From contig QPFY01000013.1 of the NCBI GenBank assembly GCA_003665825.1, positions 744,001 to 808,000 on the forward strand: a stretch of 64,000 nucleotides of DNA. Direction: 5' to 3'. The position numbers and the translations under genes are program-made. Positions 33,904-47,745 of this stretch are shown here, one piece after another. The number at the start of each line of letters is the position of its first letter. Position 1 is the first letter of the stretch. The DNA comes from Microbotryum silenes-acaulis (taxonomy: Eukaryota > Basidiomycota > Microbotryomycetes > Microbotryales > Microbotryaceae). The notes under the pieces were generated by a model. The model saw only the letters and a list, made by a program, of their open reading frames with translations, was not told the origin of the DNA and ran no database searches.

Positions 33904-35660
33904 ATGTCGCTCGGATCTTGCTGCATTTCCGGTGTCAAGGTCAGTCACAACGTTCCACTTCCCCCTCGGCTGTGTCAAGCTGTAGCCGTCGAACGGCAGC
34001 GAATGCGCGCCCTACCTCACGACCACGCGCTGCGATCCAGCAACTCGATGCCCACCCCAGTTGCTGAACCTTGCAATTCCTGGCCCCTTCCTACAGCACG
34101 AAGGCACCCCCGCCGGAGAATTCACCACCATCAACGGTGCACGTGTGTGTAAGTCTCCTCACGCAGACTTGACCTTGGACTACCCTTCCTCACCGGCTTC
34201 GACTGTGCGCTGTCCCGGGCGCTCGTGCGTCATCGACTCGGGTGACGACCGGCCGACCGGCCCTACTCGCTCTCCGTCCGCCGAAAACTCCGACGGCTTT
34301 GCTGATCAGGGTGTGCATCTATCTGCCTTCTCTCGACTGCAGACCAAGCCCTCCCCAAGGGTGACTACGACAAGACCAAGGCCTTGTTATTCTTTACAGA
34401 GTCAGTCCTACCAAGTACCGGGAATTTTTGCGCGAGTTCTGACTTTTCGGTCCTTGCCTTCCCTTTCCACCGAAATAGCATCTTCGGTAACTCGCTTCCC
34501 AACGGACAGGTTAGTGACATATGTTCTGCCGCGCGAAGCTTCCACTCGATCGCTGACACGATCATTTGATGCTCCTCTTCAGCTTGTCGCCGATGCTTTC
34601 GCCGCCGAGGGCTTTGCGACCTATGCCGTTGACTGTGAGGAAGACATGCACGAAATATGTAGCACACTTCCTGCCACTGAACGAGCCCACCATATCCTGG
34701 ATACCGTTGTTTCTTACCATAACAGACCTGAACGGCGACGACGCCCCCGAGGATGCCTTGAGCGGCAACAAGGACTTTGACTTGATGGCGTGGCTCGGCA
34801 AGCACGGCAAGGCCGAGACGTACCCTCACATCACCAAGACCATCGAGGGCCTCAAGCAGCAAGGCGTCAAGGACTTTGCCGCGACCGGCTACTGCTTTGG
34901 TGGTCGCTATGTTGTCGATTGCGTCCTTGATGTCAGTCATTTCCCTATTCTGGACTCGCAAATCATTTCTCCCGCTCTGCTCTAGCTGGCTTCGTGCTAT
35001 TCGGTCATCCTGCTATGAAGCACAGAAGCACCGTACTAAATCATAGGATATTGATATCGGTCTCTGATTCGTATTCCCAGGGTCACCTCAAGGTCGCGAT
35101 CGTCAGCCACCCTTCGTTGCTCAAGCCTGAGGAGGATTTACCCGCCATCAAGGCCAAGTCGATCCCCTTCCTGTGGAACACGTGCGAGAACGACCAAATG
35201 GTGAGACAAAAACAAGCTGTTACTTCCATTTCTACCACATCGTCGTTGCAGCTGACTGACCCTAATCTTTATCCTGTGGTTCGTCGCAGTGGCCCAAGGA
35301 GTGCCAGGAGAAGGCCGACGAGGTTTTCAAGGGCGACAAGAACTACCAGCGCAACTGTGGGTCACCATTACAGACTGAAAAGATTGACGTTCAGTCGACC
35401 AAGGTGGGCTGTACTAAGCTTTTTTCTTCTTCTGTTTGGTGGATTCGCAGACTACGAGGGCGTGAGCCACGGTTTCGCTATCCGAGGTGACCCCAAGGAC
35501 GAGAAGGTTCGTGCCAAAAAGCTTCGCTTTCCTAGTGGACGCGAGCTAACTCGAGCTAAGGATTCTCACTCGCTCACCCACTTGCCCATCTTTACAGTCG
35601 CGCAAGGCCAAGGAAGGCGCGTTCGAGAGCTCGATCAAGTTCCTCAAGGAGAACCTTTGA
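33904..35660 (+). CDS. Dienelactone hydrolase family protein, copy 2
   Basis: Exons beginning MSLGSCCISGVK join to a segment reading HEGTPAGEFTTINGARV, then ALPKGDYDKTKALLFFTD, IFGNSLPNGQ and LVADAFAAEGFATYAVDYLN. The nucleophile Cys lies in ATGYCFGGRYVVD, the acid Asp in FLWNTCENDQM and the His in GVSHGFAIRGD. The last exon ends SSIKFLKENL at 35660. About eight short introns interrupt it. Residue pattern and order match copy 1, so the pair arose by duplication with inversion. Substrate is unknown; members act on dienelactones, carboxymethylenebutenolide and related esters. Confidence 0.9.
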
Positions 35661-35897
35661 CTCGCCGACGGTGCCAGTTTGACAACCAAAGGAAAGCTCT
35701 AAATAGTTGTGGACACAAACACTTGTTTTCGAATAAAATAAACATACGGTGGGGAATGCTATATGACGTGGACTGCGTTCTCATGATCTCGAGCTGGGTG
35801 ATGAAAAGCTTCGTAGATTGGAGGAGTTGGGACTTGATCCTGAGATTACAACACGAGAACGGGGCCAACGCTTTACAAACAATCACACAACCTTTCC

Positions 35898-36521
35898 TCA
35901 ACGCTCATTCTCCCTCTCCTTGAAGTACTCGATCGGTGTCCTTTGATCAGGCTTGACCATATTGTCCCGTTCGAGCGCTCCAGGAAGGGGTGTGGTCCTA
36001 ACCCTCGGATCGAATGCCGCTCTTTCTCGATCACTGAGCGTGAAGAGACCCGAGGTTTGGGCGTCGAACCATCGACGGATCTGGTGGGGGAAAGAAGGGA
36101 TAAGTGTTGGAGGCGGGGTGGGTGGGCCGTAGAGAGCTTACGGGCATGAAGCAATGCTCCTTCTCGCCGAAATCATAGATCAGCACCGCGTAAAAGGTGA
36201 TACCTATAACAACCCCAACACCCCAAAATCCAAAATCCAAAACATCAGTACTCGAACTTCAAAGCTCCTATAGCGCAACCCCACTTCAATACCTGACGTA
36301 CCGGTAGCGAAAGCGAACGCGCCCAACTGAATCCCCCTCGACAAGGGCGTTGGGAGGACCGTTTGAGGGAGTGCAGAGACGGGGACGGGGGGGAGCTTGA
36401 TGCGCGGTGGGGGTTGGCGAGGTGGGAAGATGGCCATTCCTTGGTGTTCGGTTGAGGTAGCGCGGTGGTGGTAGGAGGGGGGGGGGGGAGGGGGCGAGCG
36501 AGAGCGGTCGGTGCGAGGCAT
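35898..36521 (-). CDS. Small single-span membrane protein, possibly mitochondrial
   Basis: The start at 36521 (MPRTDRSRS; 36536 is an alternative) begins a Pro-rich N-terminal segment of about 50 residues. One predicted membrane helix follows (GIQLGAFAFATGT joined across an intron to GITFYAVLIYDFG). A conserved-looking tail contains EKEHCFMP, IRRWFDAQ and PIEYFKERENER. Three exons join in frame and the stop is at 35898. The size and layout resemble small inner-membrane assembly factors, but I recognise no family, and the mitochondrial location is inference. The N-terminal Pro run is encoded by a G-homopolymer on the plus strand near 36478, prone to length change. The gene is divergent from GDP-mannose dehydratase. 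Confidence 0.6.
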
Positions 36522-36668
36522 GGAAGGTTCCACCACAGCGCACTACCGCTTGGACCTCTTGGACCGATCAGCCAGGGTCAGCCCTTTTGGATATTGGATT
36601 TGATCTACTACCTAGGTTTTCCCACGAGACCGCAGAAGCAATAACCCACCTTCTAGGTCGTAGAGAAT

Positions 36669-36686
36669 TATATATATATATATATA
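36669..36686. repeat. AT dinucleotide microsatellite
   Basis: About nine TA repeats in the spacer between the small membrane protein gene and GDP-mannose dehydratase. Confidence 0.9.
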
Positions 36687-37171
36687 AATGAGCAATTGCA
36701 TGTCGACTGAATAATACCTGGTCGAGTGAGATGCCAGGTGGGGGGGAGGGGGGTTGGACCTCTCGAGCGAAGTTCGGAGAGCGAGCTTGCCAGTCGTATG
36801 ACCCAATACTAGTCCAAAAGAGTGGCGGCTCGCGAAAACACTGCTATTGTGTGGCCTGCTCCCGATCGCCATCTGCTAGGCTCGATCGGTGGTTCAATCC
36901 GGGGTAAGTTGACTTTGTAAGTACACCCCCATCGCATTGACAGAACAAAAAGCGCGTCGGAACCGGACAGGGTTGCCCGGGCAGCAATCGCTTTCGACGC
37001 GTCAAAGCCAGCCGCCGTGGCCCAACGCCAGCCAGCGCCATTTATCCGGCCCGGCCAAACGCGCGTCGCGTCCCAGATTTTCTTTCCTTCTTTTCCCCCT
37101 CATCCCTGATTCTCATCTCTCAGCCCCTTTCCATCCGTTCCCCTCCTTCCTCTCAGCCCACGAACGAACTA

Positions 37172-39051
<1,880 letters not shown>

Positions 39052-39385
39052 TAGACGGAGGGCTACCCTCCTCCTTTCGATCTTATCTTTGCTTTTTCTT
39101 CCCCTGTTCTTTATTTACCAGCTGAACTCCTTTTGTTGCTCTTGGTATCGACTAGATAAGACAATCTTCACCCATCTTCTACGCAATAGAACGTTTTGTC
39201 CTTCTTCTTCCTCCCCCTCTTTGCTCTGGTACATCGTGTTGAACCCGCTCCCTTGCTGTAGCATTCAGCTTCTTTGGCTTCTCCCCCTTTTCTTTCTCTT
39301 TCTTGGGTTGTATGTGACCTCTCGTTTGAAAGAATGTGCAATCTTGATGATTTCGTATTCGCAAAACTTGACTGGGGAATGGGTG

Positions 39386-39910
39386 TCAGCACTTGTGTGT
39401 GAAAATCGTTGTGGTCCTTAATGTGGACTCGGCTACGAGAAAGGTTAGCGGCTTGCAGTGAAGTGGTACACAGAAACGAATGTGGACGTTTTTGATTGCA
39501 ATTGGGCACTGACGGATGCGAGAACGAGATCGAGAATGAGATCGAGAACGAACTGGTGAGAAAAGCCGACGCCAGAGATACAGAGCACAGACCAGAGACC
39601 ACGGTCGTACGACCGATCGAAGGAACTCTAGGGTCACGATCTGTTGGAGAAGAGGATTAATGTGAGTGATCAAGTAGGAGAATGAGGTCTGAAAAGATGA
39701 AAAACAGACTCGACCCATGATGTAGACAAATTGGCCTAGGCCTGTGCGACAGGACACGAAGTGAGGGCATGCGCGGTCAGTCGAAGCCACTTGTGCGACG
39801 CCTTCCGTTGTTCCGCTGGGGCAGAGGCTTTCTCTGAACGCATGGGCTGGTTTGGAACTGACCAGGAACTTGATATAGTCAAGCGCTTCACCAAATTCGT
39901 AATCGGCCAT
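39386..39910 (-). CDS. Doubtful ORF, hypothetical
   Basis: An open frame of 174 codons starting MADYEFGEALDYIKFL, with hydrophobic stretches and an Arg/Ser repeat. No family is recognised and codon quality is mixed. It sits just left of the GATCT repeats and could be chance. Confidence 0.2.
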   Translation of the reverse strand: MADYEFGEALDYIKFLVSSKPAHAFRESLCPSGTTEGVAQVASTDRACPHFVSCRTGLGQFVYIMGRVCFSSFQTSFSYLITHINPLLQQIVTLEFLRSVVRPWSLVCALYLWRRLFSPVRSRSHSRSRSRIRQCPIAIKNVHIRFCVPLHCKPLTFLVAESTLRTTTIFTHKC

Positions 39911-39962
39911 GCGGCATTCGAGGAGTCAATGGACCGATGCAGCCAAGGGTCCGCATTAGATC

Positions 39963-40058
39963 AGATCACCGCCAGATCAGATCTGATCTGATCTGAATTT
40001 TTCTGATTCTGCCTTGATTGATCTGATCTTGATCTGATCTGATTTGATCTGAGACATG
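39963..40058. repeat. GATCTGATCT-type repeat cluster, left copy
   Basis: Repeats of AGATC/GATCTGA units, including a 25-bp direct repeat (40013-40037, starting CTTGATTGATCTGA) that recurs at 40496-40520 with one mismatch. Confidence 0.85.
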
Positions 40059-40087
40059 AAATTGCCTAATTTGGCACAGAGAGACTT

Positions 40088-40408
40088 CTACATGTCTACA
40101 TAATCCTCATCTTCTTCCTCCACAACCTTATCCTCATCCTCATCCTCATCCTCATCCTCATCCTCATCATCCTCCAAAGTGATCACCTTGCTAAGCCGCC
40201 GCTTTTTGGAGGAGCTCCCCGCTTTTATGACTGGATTGCGTCGCATGATCCCTATGAGAAAGTGTTTGCAATGAGTCAGCACCTGACACTGCAACGAAGG
40301 CCCATCAGAGGAGGACCACACCCTGTAGTATTTCTGTGGCGCGGGGCCGACACCCAACTTTGCGGCGGCGATGGCAGATGGCAGATGGCGCGCTCCATTC
40401 TCTCTCAT
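40088..40408 (-). CDS. Doubtful ORF with acidic Asp/Glu run
   Basis: A 106-codon frame lying between the two GATCT clusters. It has a KKRR basic patch and an Asp-Glu dipeptide run encoded by a TCATCC-type repeat. It could be the end of a transposon-related gene. No family is recognised. Confidence 0.25.
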   Translation of the reverse strand: MRENGARHLPSAIAAAKLGVGPAPQKYYRVWSSSDGPSLQCQVLTHCKHFLIGIMRRNPVIKAGSSSKKRRLSKVITLEDDEDEDEDEDEDEDKVVEEEDEDYVDM

Positions 40409-40489
40409 GCAATGATCAGGTGCGCCGCAGTTGGCATTTCAAATCACAATGGCAGCATCCAGGTACCGCCTACTTTTGGATTTTTTTCC

Positions 40490-41421
40490 TCAAGGCTTGA
40501 TTGATCTGAACTTGATCTGACCCCCGTCAGATCTGATCTGATCTGATCTGAAACTGATTCCATTGAAGCTTTGCAGCTGGTAAGATCGCGCTTGCGCCTG
40601 TGGGTCCAGGACTCGCCAACTGTGGCCGTCGAAGCCAGAACCGGCTGGGGGCTCAACGGTCTGCATGCTCGAGTTGTAGGTGTCAAGGCAGCTGACGACC
40701 GGGTGAAAGAAGATTCGAGCTTGGCCGCGGCTGTTGCCATTGGTGAAGACTCCGAAACTGGCTTGCGTAGGAAAGAGCTCCTGAATCACGCTGTTGGAGA
40801 CGAGTCCGAGGGATTCGGTGCTCTCAACACTGCAGTGAGGCCTTGCTGGTGACGGCTTTGTGTAGATATAGCGCACTGTGGTGCATACAGACGCCGACGT
40901 GATGAGCAACTTTTCTCAATTGCAGTGAAAGGGGTTCGAAATGCAACAAGCAAGGCGCTTGCCAGCTTGATGTACGCGGCGTCGCGTTTGTCATTGACCT
41001 CAACATTGCTTAGCCAATCAACGTTATCCGAGATGGTTGACTTCAGCTGCTCGACAGGGTCCAGATGCTGCCAGAATGCTTCGGAACCGATTGGCATGTG
41101 TTCCACTATCGACGTGCAAGGGGATCGAACCTCGATGGATCGATAGCCGGAGGCGTACAATTCTCGAAGATCGTGAGTTTTGTTGAATAATGCGCGGGTG
41201 GTGCTATTGGGGCGAATCTGATGCTGACGGAATGTTGGCTCGAACTCGGATACGGTGAGCGTTGCGGTCAGGTCAGGCCGGGTAAATTCGAACGCGAGAA
41301 GCTCGCCGACAGTGAGCTCGGCAACAGGAGGCATAGCGGCGAATTGCTCATCTGGAATCTCGAGCACGTCGTCTAAGAGCAGTTGAATTCGTGTATCTGG
41401 AGGGGCTGTTGTAGTTGACAT
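40490..41421 (-). CDS. Hypothetical protein, possibly transposon-associated
   Basis: The start at 41421 (MSTTTAPPDTRIQLLLDDVL) opens a first exon of about 165 residues with an even, protein-like composition, ending near LLVAFRTPFTAIEK. A probable intron at about 40845-40930 joins a second exon with motifs SLGLVSNSVIQELF, GQARIFFHPVVSCLD and GHSWRVLDPQAQA, extending to the GATCT cluster. No domain is recognised. Position between repeat clusters and degraded retroelements suggests it belongs to a mobile element, but this is inference. The end is uncertain; without the intron the first frame stops at 40786. Confidence 0.45.
40496..40553. repeat. GATCTGATCT-type repeat cluster, right copy
   Basis: The second copy of the 25-bp motif is followed by four GATCT units. 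Together with 39963-40058 it brackets about 0.45 kb. Confidence 0.85.
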
Positions 41422-42085
41422 GCTGTCCTCTTAACCCTTCGCAAGGGCAAGCAGGGAACTGCGCAGAACGTAGGATGCTCGCGACGTGGCACAAGGTGCA
41501 GTGAGGGTGGTCAGAGGCTGTCAGGGGCGTCTATTGGCATTTGTTTCACTTCCAGCGCCCTTGATTTGGTGAGCGTCTGTGAGCTCTGTGAGCGTGAAGC
41601 GCATTTTTTGCATTACAATCGGCTCGCGCGTCCAATTTCGTTGAGAAACTCATTCAAACGAATGGACCGCCAGTTGGCCAGCGGCGCGCGCCTACTGATC
41701 CAGTACAAATCGGACCCTCCGAACCCCAAACTGCGACTCAAAAGTGGTACAAATTGGAAAAATTGGCACTCCAGATCTTGGAGGTACGTCCTGGATGTGG
41801 TACAAATCGATGTACCTCGACCTCGCACGTCCCTGGTCGTCCCCTGCTCGGCCGATGGCCGAGCACGTATCAGCGGCGGCGGTCTGGGAGCAGGAGGTTC
41901 TGACGGCACTGCACACGATTCTCAACGGAAGGGAGGAGATGAGATGAGATGAGATTCAATGCAAGAGAAGGTAAAAGTCTAAGCTACGAAGACTAGAATG
42001 GCTAGAATGGGGTTTCACAACGGGCGCGCCGCACGCGCGGCGCACGGCGGAGGCGCTCTGGGCTTCCTGACCCAGAACACCCCCC
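41422..42085. other. Intergenic region
   Basis: No supportable gene. It contains a short GATGA tandem near 41935-41953 and a CG-rich palindromic stretch near 42025-42045. Confidence 0.4.
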
Positions 42086-44450
42086 TTTTTTTTTCTTTTT
42101 TTTGATAGACTTCATTAACAGCATAATTATATTAATACCTAGAAATCTTCGGAAAAGTCGGAGGGAATGCTGTTACGCACACTGGCAGAAGCCAGTAGTG
42201 TAGGACTCATTGACCCTGAACGAGGATCAACCATACCCACTAAAACCCCCTTCGGTGGCTTACAGAGACACTAGGCGACCCTTGGACTCCTGAATAGAGG
42301 CTCGAAGCCCCTCGAAGTCCGTTTCGGCGATCGGTTCCAAAAGATCCGACGAGAATCGGCGACGGCGACAGAGCTTCCAGATCGAGTGAAAGAAGAGCAC
42401 TCGTAGTTCGACAAGTCGACGTTCCGAGCGAGACACGACCGGACATGCAAAGTCCACAAAGACTGGGTGGGGGGTGGGGGACAGAGCAGACCAGAGACGC
42501 CGCGCGAATGGGCAGCCGACCGCGAGGTGGGCCAGGCACTCGGGTGCTTCCGAGAGGAACATCACACAGGAGGCAGATCGATTTTTGGGGTGAGGGCTGG
42601 TTGGGGAGGCGACTTGGCTGCCCGGATGGAGGGACCCCAGGGAGAGAAGGTGGCCGGTATCCTCGGCGTCCGAGTGAACCCGGCGAACCTTGCGCAAAGC
42701 CTTCCACCAAGCGTTCCAACGTTGCTCAGGCAGATCGAATACCTTCTGGTGTCCCTTGGGGAAGATAGGAGGGAAGATGAAGACTTGGTGGCGTTTGGAC
42801 GCGTTCACAAACGAAGACGGGGTCATCACCTCGCCATCGGGCCCTCGAAAAAGCGTCGGGTTTACCGAGAGTTGTATTCCGTGGCCCGCTGGGAAGTAGA
42901 GTACGTGCATCGCCCATTGCTCGAGGTTCTGGCTCTTGGAGAGTTCCGGGGGATTGAGCGTGGTCACCGACGCCCAGGCTTCGAAGTATCGGACCCAACG
43001 TGCAAGAAGAAGTTTTCTCGTCTTTCTCACCGCATGGTCCCACTTTGGGGGAGGATGGCAAAAGTATGCCCACCAGATCCAGATCCAAGGGCGACGATGC
43101 TGGTTGGGGGCCGGTCTGGACAAGGTGAAAGGGGTTGATTGGTTCGGTGCCTGGAGGCGAATGCGGATGTCGAAGCGGTGGCGTGTGAAGCAGCCGTCCG
43201 GGGCCCGGAGCTGGAAGACCCACTTCGCGTGATCGATCGCTAGACGCCGAGGCAGATCAATCAAGCCGAAGCCGCCGTGATCGAGAGGGGTGCAGAGGCG
43301 CGACCGGGAGACCTTCAGACGTCGCTGAGTACCATCCGAAGCTCGACCGTGAATGGCGAGCATGACGGCCTCCTCGATCTCCTTGACAACGCTCTTGGGG
43401 GCGGGGAGGAATCGGCTGTAGTACAGGATCTTTGTGTAGCAGTAGATGTTGATGATCGAACACTTGGCTGCATATGGGAGATCGTACATCGGAATTGAGC
43501 GTATCCGAGCGATGGTCGAGGCCTTGACATCTTCCCAGCCCGCATCCTCGGCGATCTCCACCCCGACCTGAATACCAAGGTAGCGAAACTGCGAATCGCT
43601 GAGACGCCAGGTCCCGAGATCTGGGGCGATCGGCCGATCCCGAAAAGCTCCGAGGGGGTAGAGGAAAGATTTGGCGTTGCTGAGCTTGCTGGCACTTGCC
43701 CGTTCGTAAAGCTCGATCGCCCGGTTGAGGTGGTCGAGGTCCGAGAGGTTGTGGAGTGCGCAGCAAGCGTCGTCGGCGAAGAGGAGTTCTCGAATGTTTT
43801 GGAGGCCCGCAATCTCGATGCCCTTGACTCTCAATCGAATCTGACAGGCAAAACGTTCGATCGCCAGAACGAAGAGAGACGGAGCCAGAGGATCACCTTG
43901 CCGAACGCCCGACAGGATGTCGAAAGCGGCAGAGAGCCAACCGTTGAGGAAGATCGAGGTGGATTGGTTGGTGTAGGTCGCTCGGTACCATTGGCGGGCT
44001 TTGGGGCCGAGGCCAACGGCGCAGAGGACTGCATCAAGGTACGTGTGGGAAAGACGATCGTAAGCCTTTTCAAAGTCCATCACCGCTAGGATGCCGGACA
44101 CGGGTGTTGAGCCCGGAAGTCCAGGGTCCATGAGACACTGGACGTCAGCGATGTTCGTGCCGATCCAACGGTTCGGAACAAAGCCACGTTGGGTTGGGCC
44201 GATCAGGGACTCGAGCAAGGGAGCGAGGCGCTGGTTGTGGGCTTGCGAGATGATGCGCTCGTCCGCATTGATGAGCGATATGGGGCGTTTGTTCGAGAGC
44301 TGATCCCTCTCGCCGCGTTTGTGGATGAGATGGATGTGGGCGGTGTTGCGGGGAAGAGGTCCAGGCTGACGGGCCTCGGTGGGGATCGAGTTGATGACGT
44401 CTCGAAGAATCGGGCCAGTGGCCGGCCACCAAATGAAAAAGGAGCTCTGG
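42086..44450 (-). mobile_element. 5'-truncated non-LTR (LINE) retrotransposon
   Basis: A long frame (stop at 42260, running up to at least 44218 and readable to about 44440) encodes a LINE reverse transcriptase. Motifs include IHLIHKRGERDQLSNKRPIS, LAVMDFEKAYDRL, LSGVRQGDPLAPSLF and LLFADDACCAL, where FADD is the catalytic aspartate pair. A C-terminal Cys/His-like region follows. There is no endonuclease domain or ORF1, so the 5' end is missing. The 3' end on the minus strand is an A-rich tail (two A runs at 42086-42103). Truncation at the 5' end is the usual result of incomplete target-primed reverse transcription. The RT frame itself looks uninterrupted. Confidence 0.88.
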
Positions 44451-44499
44451 CGACGAAATATAAGAATAGCCAGGAGATGTGGTGAATTTGTGGTCGTAT

Positions 44500-47400
44500 G
44501 AGTGTGATTTTTTGATCAGAACCTGCGTTGGACGTTGGCCGTGTCGTACCTGCTCCGCTTCCTTGTTCCGGCCAGGGGTAGTATGTTGTTCGTCTCTTGG
44601 GTGGTTTTGCCCTCGTTGCGTGCCTCCTTGTCATCGAGATGAAACCGCGGTAAGTGCAGGGGACGTCGTGTCACAGTCCCCTGAGACGAGCGGCTCCCCT
44701 GAGTCGTGCGCCAATAAGAAGGCGGCTTGACCGCGCTCTCGATTCCCGTCCTCATCCTCGGTGTCGGTGTCGTCGTCCAAGACATCTCCTGGTAGGTCTT
44801 CATTCTGGGTACGAGGAGGGTGTTGTTCAGGTCGCTGTGCTACATGAAACTCGTCCAAGGTCATTGGTTCTGTCGTTGGGAGCGGGAAGTCGTGCGGTGG
44901 GTGAAATAGCTTGAGCCGGTTAGCGTGAAAGCGTCCGGCTACCGGCGAACTGTCCCCCAGCGACTCAAGCCAGACGTCACGTGCTCGTCATTGGGGTTCG
45001 CCGCGTCGTCCGTGCGTGTAGCAGGAGCCACCACATGGTACGGTCCCAGCCAGTGTGCCTGAAGTTTGCCTCCAATTCGATGTGCCTCAAGCCAAGAGGC
45101 ATGCACAAGGACGAGGTGGCCCCTCCTGAATGGGCGGTCCCTTTCGTCTTTCGGAATGGCTTTGTTCCAACGTTGGAGTTGGCGGCCCTTGGCCTCCTTC
45201 CGGCGTGCTTGGGCGTCCAACATGGTCTGGTACGCAGTAGAGACACGTCCCTCTGCGTCCGCGACCATGCATGCTGCCCTCAGTGTCAGGTCGGCCCACG
45301 AGTGAGCGCGTGCGCGAGGATCTCGATTGCTTGCTCTTCAGGGGGTGCCCCTTCGGAAGGCATCGACCTCGAGAAGGTGAACATCAGATCCGCTGGTCGA
45401 TATCCCGTGGTATGGATGATCCTATTTTTCATCGCGTACACCACCGCTTCAAGTGACTGACACCAGGGTGAGAAGGTAGTGGCGTCGACCGATCCAACTG
45501 TGGCGCGGGAAATCGCTTGCAGAATGCGTTTGTTGCAGTGGCTCCTTCCACGGCCCCGTTGGTATGCGGTGCATAGGGCGGGGTAATGATGCGGAGTATG
45601 CCCTTGTCTGCGCAGAAATCCTCGACGTTTGCATTCTTGAAATGAGTTTCCCCCATCGCTCATCAAGATCCGTGGCGTTCCAAAGGTCTTGATGATCTCA
45701 ACCAATCCTTCGATGGTGCGTTTTGCTGTGCCTTCCCCTTTGAATTTGAAGGCCCATACATAGCGAGAGAAGAGATCTGTGACCACCAGGACTGATTTGT
45801 ACTTGTTGGGGCTCACGGGTACGGAGAAGTAATCCATTGCCAGAAGGTCCATTGGTGCTAGCACTGTGATCGGCCATATCTTGGACCGGATGACTCGTTT
45901 CCCGAATTGTTGGCATCGATCGCAAGTGACAATTACTGGAGCGACCGATTGTGCCATTCCGGGCCAGTAAAACCGTTCAGAGAGGTGTACCACCATTAGA
46001 TCTCTGCCTGCGTGGTTCAGCGATGTGTGCGTGTCTTCGTTCAACTGCTGTCGTTCATGGAGAGGGATGCACTTTTCACCTTGCTTGAAGAGCAGGACAT
46101 CAGGGGCCCGGATTGCGTAGCGCCTAGCCAGCTGGCGGAGGCGGCCCTTCTCCGAGTGTGATGCCCCGGTGGGGAATTGGCATGTTGTCAAGAATGTCAC
46201 CAATGGTTGAAACAGGGAGTCGTCCTTGTATCGTGCTTCCAGTGCGGTCAATGCCGTTGCCTGTTCAAGGAACATGACTTGGTCTGCCAGCGCGTCATCC
46301 GGCTGAGTTGGGAACATCGGCGTGGCCAAGTCGTTGCCCTTTTCCGCCAGAGCTGTCGCTTCCGCCAGAAGAAGCAGCTGGCGTCGCCCTGTACTCTGGA
46401 TGTATTCGTCCCAATCTATAGGTAGCTTGGACTCCGGAGATATCGACTCAGAAGATTCGAGGTGCTCCACGACTCGAGACAGCTCATCACAAGCATTATG
46501 CTGTTTCCCTGGTTGGGTCGTGAACTTGACAATATCCAATGCGAGGATACTTTTCCTCCACCGGACGTGATTATGGTTCACCTTTTCGTTGGACAGAATG
46601 CCCGCCAACGCAATGCAATCCGTGACAATCTCGACCTGGTTGCCAAAGAGGTACTTCTCATACTTGTCCGTTGCCCACTTGAGACATGCTAGCTCGAGCA
46701 GAAACGCTGGGTACGCTTTCTCAGCTGCCGATGTTGCCCTCGAGGCAAATGCGATTGGGTTGTCATTTGATATGTGTCTGTGCCTGTGGTATCTGCGCGG
46801 ATGCGCGTGCGTTTAGTCATTAGTCACTTTGGTATTGGAGTTTGATCTGTTTAAGTTAGGGAGCGCACGGGGCTTTCTTCCCGCGCGGCTGTTTACTCTT
46901 GGTAGCTTTCTCATCACTCGCTCTACATTGTGGTCCTGACTTCTCGGCGTCGTGCACCCTCACCTACCGGAAGGCTTTACTTCCGCGCTCGCATCTTTTC
47001 TGCGATATGGGTGGGTCCTAGTCACCATTTCTCCTGTTCCGGAATGGGCGTACGTGAAGCGTTGTGACAGTGTCACGGCGCCCATCCCCTTCTTGCTGGC
47101 GTCCGTCTCAACAATGAAGGGCTGGTTCCAGTTTGGTGACCGCAAGATGGGGAACGTTGATAAGGCCCTTTTGATTGCCGAGAACGCCTCCTCTTGCTCC
47201 GGTCCCCATTTCCAGTCCATAGGTCGAGTTGAGTCATTGCCCTCTTGTAAGCCCTCTCGCGGTCGAGCCGTCCTTCCGGCGGGCAGATTGTTCCACTCGG
47301 ACATCACGTGTGAGTGCCGAAAGAGGCTCGGAGATCGCCGCGAAACCCTTGATGAGTTTACGATAGTACCCCGCAAGATTGAGGAAACTCGAGACCTCCC

Positions 47401-47745
47401 AAGGTGTATTCGGTTTGGGCCAGTCGATGACTGCTTGTACCTTCGCCTTGTCAGGTTCTCTGCCCTTGGCGGAGAGGTGGGATCCGCACCATACGGCCGA
47501 CGACTGCGCAAACGTGCATTTCGCGGGGTTGAGGGATAGCTTGTGTTCTTGGCAAGTGTCCATTATGAACCGAATCCTTTCCAGTTGTTCGTCCAAGGTG
47601 TTGGTTGAGGTTGCGAGATCGTCCATCCAGGCTTCCATAGTGGTACCAATCGCTGGGCCAAAGGCGGTGGCAATGAGTTCACAGAATGTCGCGGGGGCAC
47701 CCTTCAGACCGAAGGGCATGACAACTGCCGTTCGAGCGAAACAAA
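44500..47745 (-). mobile_element. Truncated Ty3/gypsy retrotransposon fragment
   Basis: On the minus strand the fragment runs reverse transcriptase (starting inside the domain at MPFGLKGAPATFCEL, with catalytic WMDDLATST), RNase H (PFIVETDASKKGMGAVTL, VTDCIALAGILS), integrase zinc finger (HAGRDLMVVHLSERFYWPGM, CDRCQQFG) and integrase core (MDYF, LMSDGG, NGAVEG). The integrase C-terminus near 44940-45270 follows. Reverse transcriptase before integrase defines gypsy order. The N-terminal part of pol, gag and both LTRs are absent or unrecognisable, and the frame breaks at several points (near 45640, 46960 and 47300). The LINE abuts its 3' end. Confidence 0.85.

Noticed and set aside
40088..40560. 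CRISPR-like array suspected from spaced repeats
   Set aside because: Repeat units are short, palindromic and not separated by unique spacers of regular length, and the window is eukaryotic.
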